Assembly: GCA_016758965.1 (NCBI GenBank)
Contig: JAEPRB010000315.1
Span: 1-39,858, forward strand
Length of the DNA stretch: 39,858 nt
Direction: 5' to 3'
Source of the DNA: Circinella minor
Lineage: Eukaryota; Mucoromycota; Mucoromycetes; Mucorales; Lichtheimiaceae
The notes below the pieces were generated by a model that was given only the letters and a program-made list of their open reading frames with translations, searched no databases and was not told the DNA's origin. Position 1 is the stretch's first letter, and each line of letters opens with the position of its first letter. Positions 37,009 through 39,858 of this stretch are shown piece by piece. A program made the position numbers and the translations under genes.

Positions 37009-38912
37009 ATGAATACACAACACAAAAATGCACGTACACAACAACAGCAACAGGAGCAGAAAGAAAATTCTCTCGTTTCTGTAGACTCTAATAATGATAA
37101 GAATGATGACAGTAACAAGCCATTTTCAATTAATAGTCAAATAACAAATCGACAGCAAGAAGAAAAATTATCAAATGAAAATAACCTTTCGCAACATTCA
37201 CGACACCAACAACAAAATCATCAGCTCATAATAATTAATAATAATGAGAATAGTGATAATCACCAGTATAATGTTACTTTTACTCCAACAACATCCCAAA
37301 CCGATACGAGTATCAGAAGACAGCAAAAACATCAAGTATGTCAAAATGACGAAATAAAAATTGATCCAATAAAATGTACAGCGTATGGTATTGCAGCTCA
37401 TATTTTTTCATATATTATGAATCAAAAAGATGGTTTGACAGCAATGACGGTTTCAAAACAATGGATGGAAAAAGTACCAACACTTACTTTGGAAATTTGG
37501 AATACAATCAAGTTGACTGGATCACGAAATGCTGTAGAAAACACACTGTTACATCGTTGTCTTGGTTTACATGTACAAAAACTTATTATCAGTCAATTTT
37601 ATCAACAAAATGATCTTTTTCAAATAATGGAAATTGCTCAAAGAAATAATTGTATTAATCAAATCAAATTAGGTAAAATTATATAATTGATACGTAAATA
37701 AAATACATAAAAAAAAAAAAAAAACAAAGACCCATTCATTTTATATAATATATAATAAGACATAATAGTAGAACTAAAATTGATATCAATCTTATTACGT
37801 ATTTATTAATACGTATCATAGAATTTGATCAATGCAAAGTGGACGATTATGAAATCTTCTTCCCTCGTTTGGTACCACTTGCTCAAAAAGCTACCTACCT
37901 TAGGTTACAGAATTATGACGGTGTAGTATCCATTTTATCTATCACTGCCATGTGTGCTAGTATTCAAGAGATTAAAATTACTTTTGATCAAGTATCGACA
38001 GTACCAAAACCATTGCCAACCATTGTGTATTTTCCTTCGAATACAAATAATATGTTCAATTTAACCACTATATCCATGATAACAAACGTTGAACCAAGAT
38101 TAGGCAGCTATAATCAACAACAACAAAGAATAAACTATGATGGTCAAGACTTGGCTTTCGTCATTAATCAGTCTCCCTATCTTGAAAACGTTTTGTTATC
38201 ATGCACAGGGGATAATATTGATTCAAATGTTATCAATGCCATTGCCAAATTGAATTTTATCCAGATTCTCTTACTATCTTACGATAGGAAACCAAATTAT
38301 AAAGATGGTGGTTTGTATTCATTGCTTTCAAAACATGTCACCAACAGTATAACCAGAACTAGCCATTTGCGTGTACTTATTTTAAATATTGTTGATGATA
38401 CTATCTTGGAATTGGTCAGTCGTATCAGGTCACTTTGGGTACTTGAATTAACCAATGAATTCAATTTAGCAACATCCGATGGTCTTCGACAATTTGCAAA
38501 AAATCTATCCTGTTATGCTCCTTCTCTTGATACCTTGGAGCTTCGTATGTTTGATTTACGACAACCTGATGGTATTCTTAATCATTATTTTACAAGTATT
38601 CCTAGATTAACAAGAGTGGACTTTACGGATTGTTATGTAGATCGAAAGAGTTACAAGGAATTTCTGGATCATGCGCCAAGTCTTATGTATGTATCTCTTC
38701 CAGTGTATAATGTATATCATCGGGAAGCACAATCTGTGAATCGTTTGAAGGATACCCCAAGCGATCGTCGACCCCCGCTTTATTTATTTCATTTGGATGA
38801 ACTGAACATGATCCCTACAGAACTCAAGATGAACGAAAAATGGAACCCTTATGTTGTTATATTAAATAACGGCTCAAATCAATTAACAAGATTGCAAGCT
38901 CATTTTTGTTGA
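37009..38912 (+). CDS. F-box-like protein with Q/N-rich N-terminus and LRR-like region
   Basis: Two exons: 37009-37672 and 37822-38912 (1,755 nt, 584 aa), phase 1. Residues 1-110 are low complexity, rich in Gln, Asn and Ser (TQQQQQEQ, LIIINNNENSDN). An F-box-like motif lies at about 122-170 (GIAAHIFSYIMNQKDGLTAMTVSKQWMEKV, shown here by its key residues I, L, VSKxW and the following LEIWNTIKL). The rest has LRR-like periodicity (LRVLILNI, LWVLELTN, LDTLELRM, RLTRVDFTDC). It is probably an SCF substrate receptor. It is not a close relative of copies A-C: no TPRs, different sequence, opposite strand. The ATG at 37009 is the first in frame after the pyrimidine tracts. The frame is complete. Confidence 0.75.
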
Positions 38913-39733
38913 ACAAACAAATTATAAAGAAGAAGAAAAAAAAACTTGGTATGTCGTTTTACCACTTGTACAATCAGCAGCAGTACGTAAATAATACTAT
39001 GAAATAATAATGATAATAAAAAAACAGTCTTTTTTTTTATATGTAATCAAACTTGGTCTTTATTTTGTATTACGTAACTAAAAAGTTTTATAAAACACTT
39101 TTATTTTATTTTCTTTGGTTTCAAGCAATAATAATCATGTTCAAAACATTATTAGCTTCCAACTTTGAGGAAACAATAGGATTATTGTAATGTAATGCAA
39201 ATACTCTCTCAATAAAAGATAACCATTCCATATATTATTAGAGCAGTGAAGTGTTTATATATAAGATTATCCATTTGTCCAACAGCATTTTCATATTATC
39301 TTGAGTAAAATTCATCTATAAATTACACACTACGATTGATTCAACTATCAATGAATTTTTTTTTTATTACGTATCAAATATATATAACGTAATAATATAA
39401 AATTATAGTTATACCATTGAGACGTGTTAATACCAACCTTTTCTTCAAAAAACTTTATGAATTAACAAACATCAGTTATACGTCCGCAACAAGAAAACTT
39501 TCTGTGGTAAAAAAAAAAAAAAAAAAAAAAAAAAATGTAGCTCGATTACAGTACTGTATTTTCGTGTACAATAGTACGAGAATAAGCAATAATACAATGA
39601 ATTCAGAAAATGTGATACGTATTTACTTTTTTGGGAGATAATGTAACATTGCTGCGCCATAAATTATATGTAAGATAAAAAACGTTGAATTGCTGCGGCA
39701 CTCTATTATTAATGAAATAACATTTATTAGATA
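38913..39733. other. Intergenic region downstream of the Q/N-rich F-box gene
   Basis: AT-rich and without a credible gene. It has an A27 run at 39509-39535 and TACGTA sites near 38982, 39070, 39368 and 39616. Two overlapping short frames at 39417-39660 owe their length to the A run. Confidence 0.5.
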
Positions 39734-39858
39734 CTGTCACCGCTCGCTATAACGATACACCCCGTCAGACCAAAAGTGTATCGTTATATCGAATTATCGT
39801 TATATCGAATTCTTGATCTAAGTTATAATGATCAGATAAAATGTCATCCATATGATGT
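39734..39858. mobile_element. Left end of a second copy of the 10053 TIR element (cut by window end)
   Basis: After a TA at 39732-39733 the sequence begins CTGTCACCGCTCGCTATAAC and continues through the same ATCGTTATATCGAA blocks, the GATCTAAGTTATAAT stretch and a TCCATAT motif as 10053-10180. This end is better preserved than the left end at 10053, which has CTATC instead of CTGTC. The right end lies beyond the window. Confidence 0.85.

Noticed and set aside
36671..37009. 112-codon frame before the Q/N-rich F-box gene
   Set aside because: Low-complexity Phe/Tyr/Leu sequence from pyrimidine tracts, crossing the A11-G9 run; no start context or domain.
39417..39660. Overlapping 62- and 74-codon frames near the right end
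   Set aside because: Both run through the A27 tract and have Lys or Phe repeats only; no evidence of a gene.

Overview
The window is nuclear DNA of a fungus, most likely an early-diverging Mucoromycota (Mucorales-type) species. It is AT-rich and eukaryotic, with short GT-AG introns (about 50-140 nt) cutting most genes. It holds a zygomycete-looking P450 family, expanded TPR/F-box/LRR genes and an AFG2B/SPATA5L1-type AAA ATPase. The species cannot be read from the sequence. I rebuilt gene models by hand, joining exons by splice consensus and reading phase; every multi-exon model sums to a multiple of three.

Layout. 1-9.6 kb: two tandem 9-exon cytochrome P450 genes (minus strand) inside a repeated unit of about 4.2 kb, plus the orphan upstream region of a third unit whose P450 is gone. 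9.6-11.3 kb: gene-free, with a 796-bp element bearing terminal inverted repeats (TIRs) and a TA duplication. 11.4-13.6 kb: a convergent pair of mitochondrial genes, ribosomal protein bL31m (plus) and malonyl-CoA:ACP transacylase (minus). 15.5-17.1 kb: a seven-transmembrane protein gene with a 10-nt microexon. 17.6-20.0 kb: TPR/F-box/LRR gene A. 20.7-24.1 kb: 13-exon AFG2B/SPATA5L1-like double AAA ATPase. 24.3-25.4 kb: Mediator subunit Med7. 25.7-27.1 kb: EamA/DMT transporter. 28.7-34.2 kb: TPR/F-box/LRR copies B and C in tandem; C has an in-frame stop. 34.2-35.4 kb: a duplicated piece of A's upstream flank carrying the 3' end of the AAA ATPase gene. 35.6-36.3 kb: a second, different TA-flanked TIR element of 698 bp. 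37.0-38.9 kb: an unrelated F-box-like protein with a Q/N-rich N-terminus. From 39.73 kb to the window end: the start of another copy of the first TIR element.

The housekeeping genes (bL31m, MCT1, AFG2B-like, MED7, transporter) sit singly. Between them lie fast-changing tandem families. The main evolutionary signal is in the three F-box genes: the TPR+F-box exon is nearly identical between copies even at silent sites, while the LRR exon has diverged strongly. Copy C joins an A-like 5' part to a B-like 3' part, with the change at the intron. The other window-wide signal is a marked excess of the palindrome TACGTA in non-coding DNA (about 63 by hand count).
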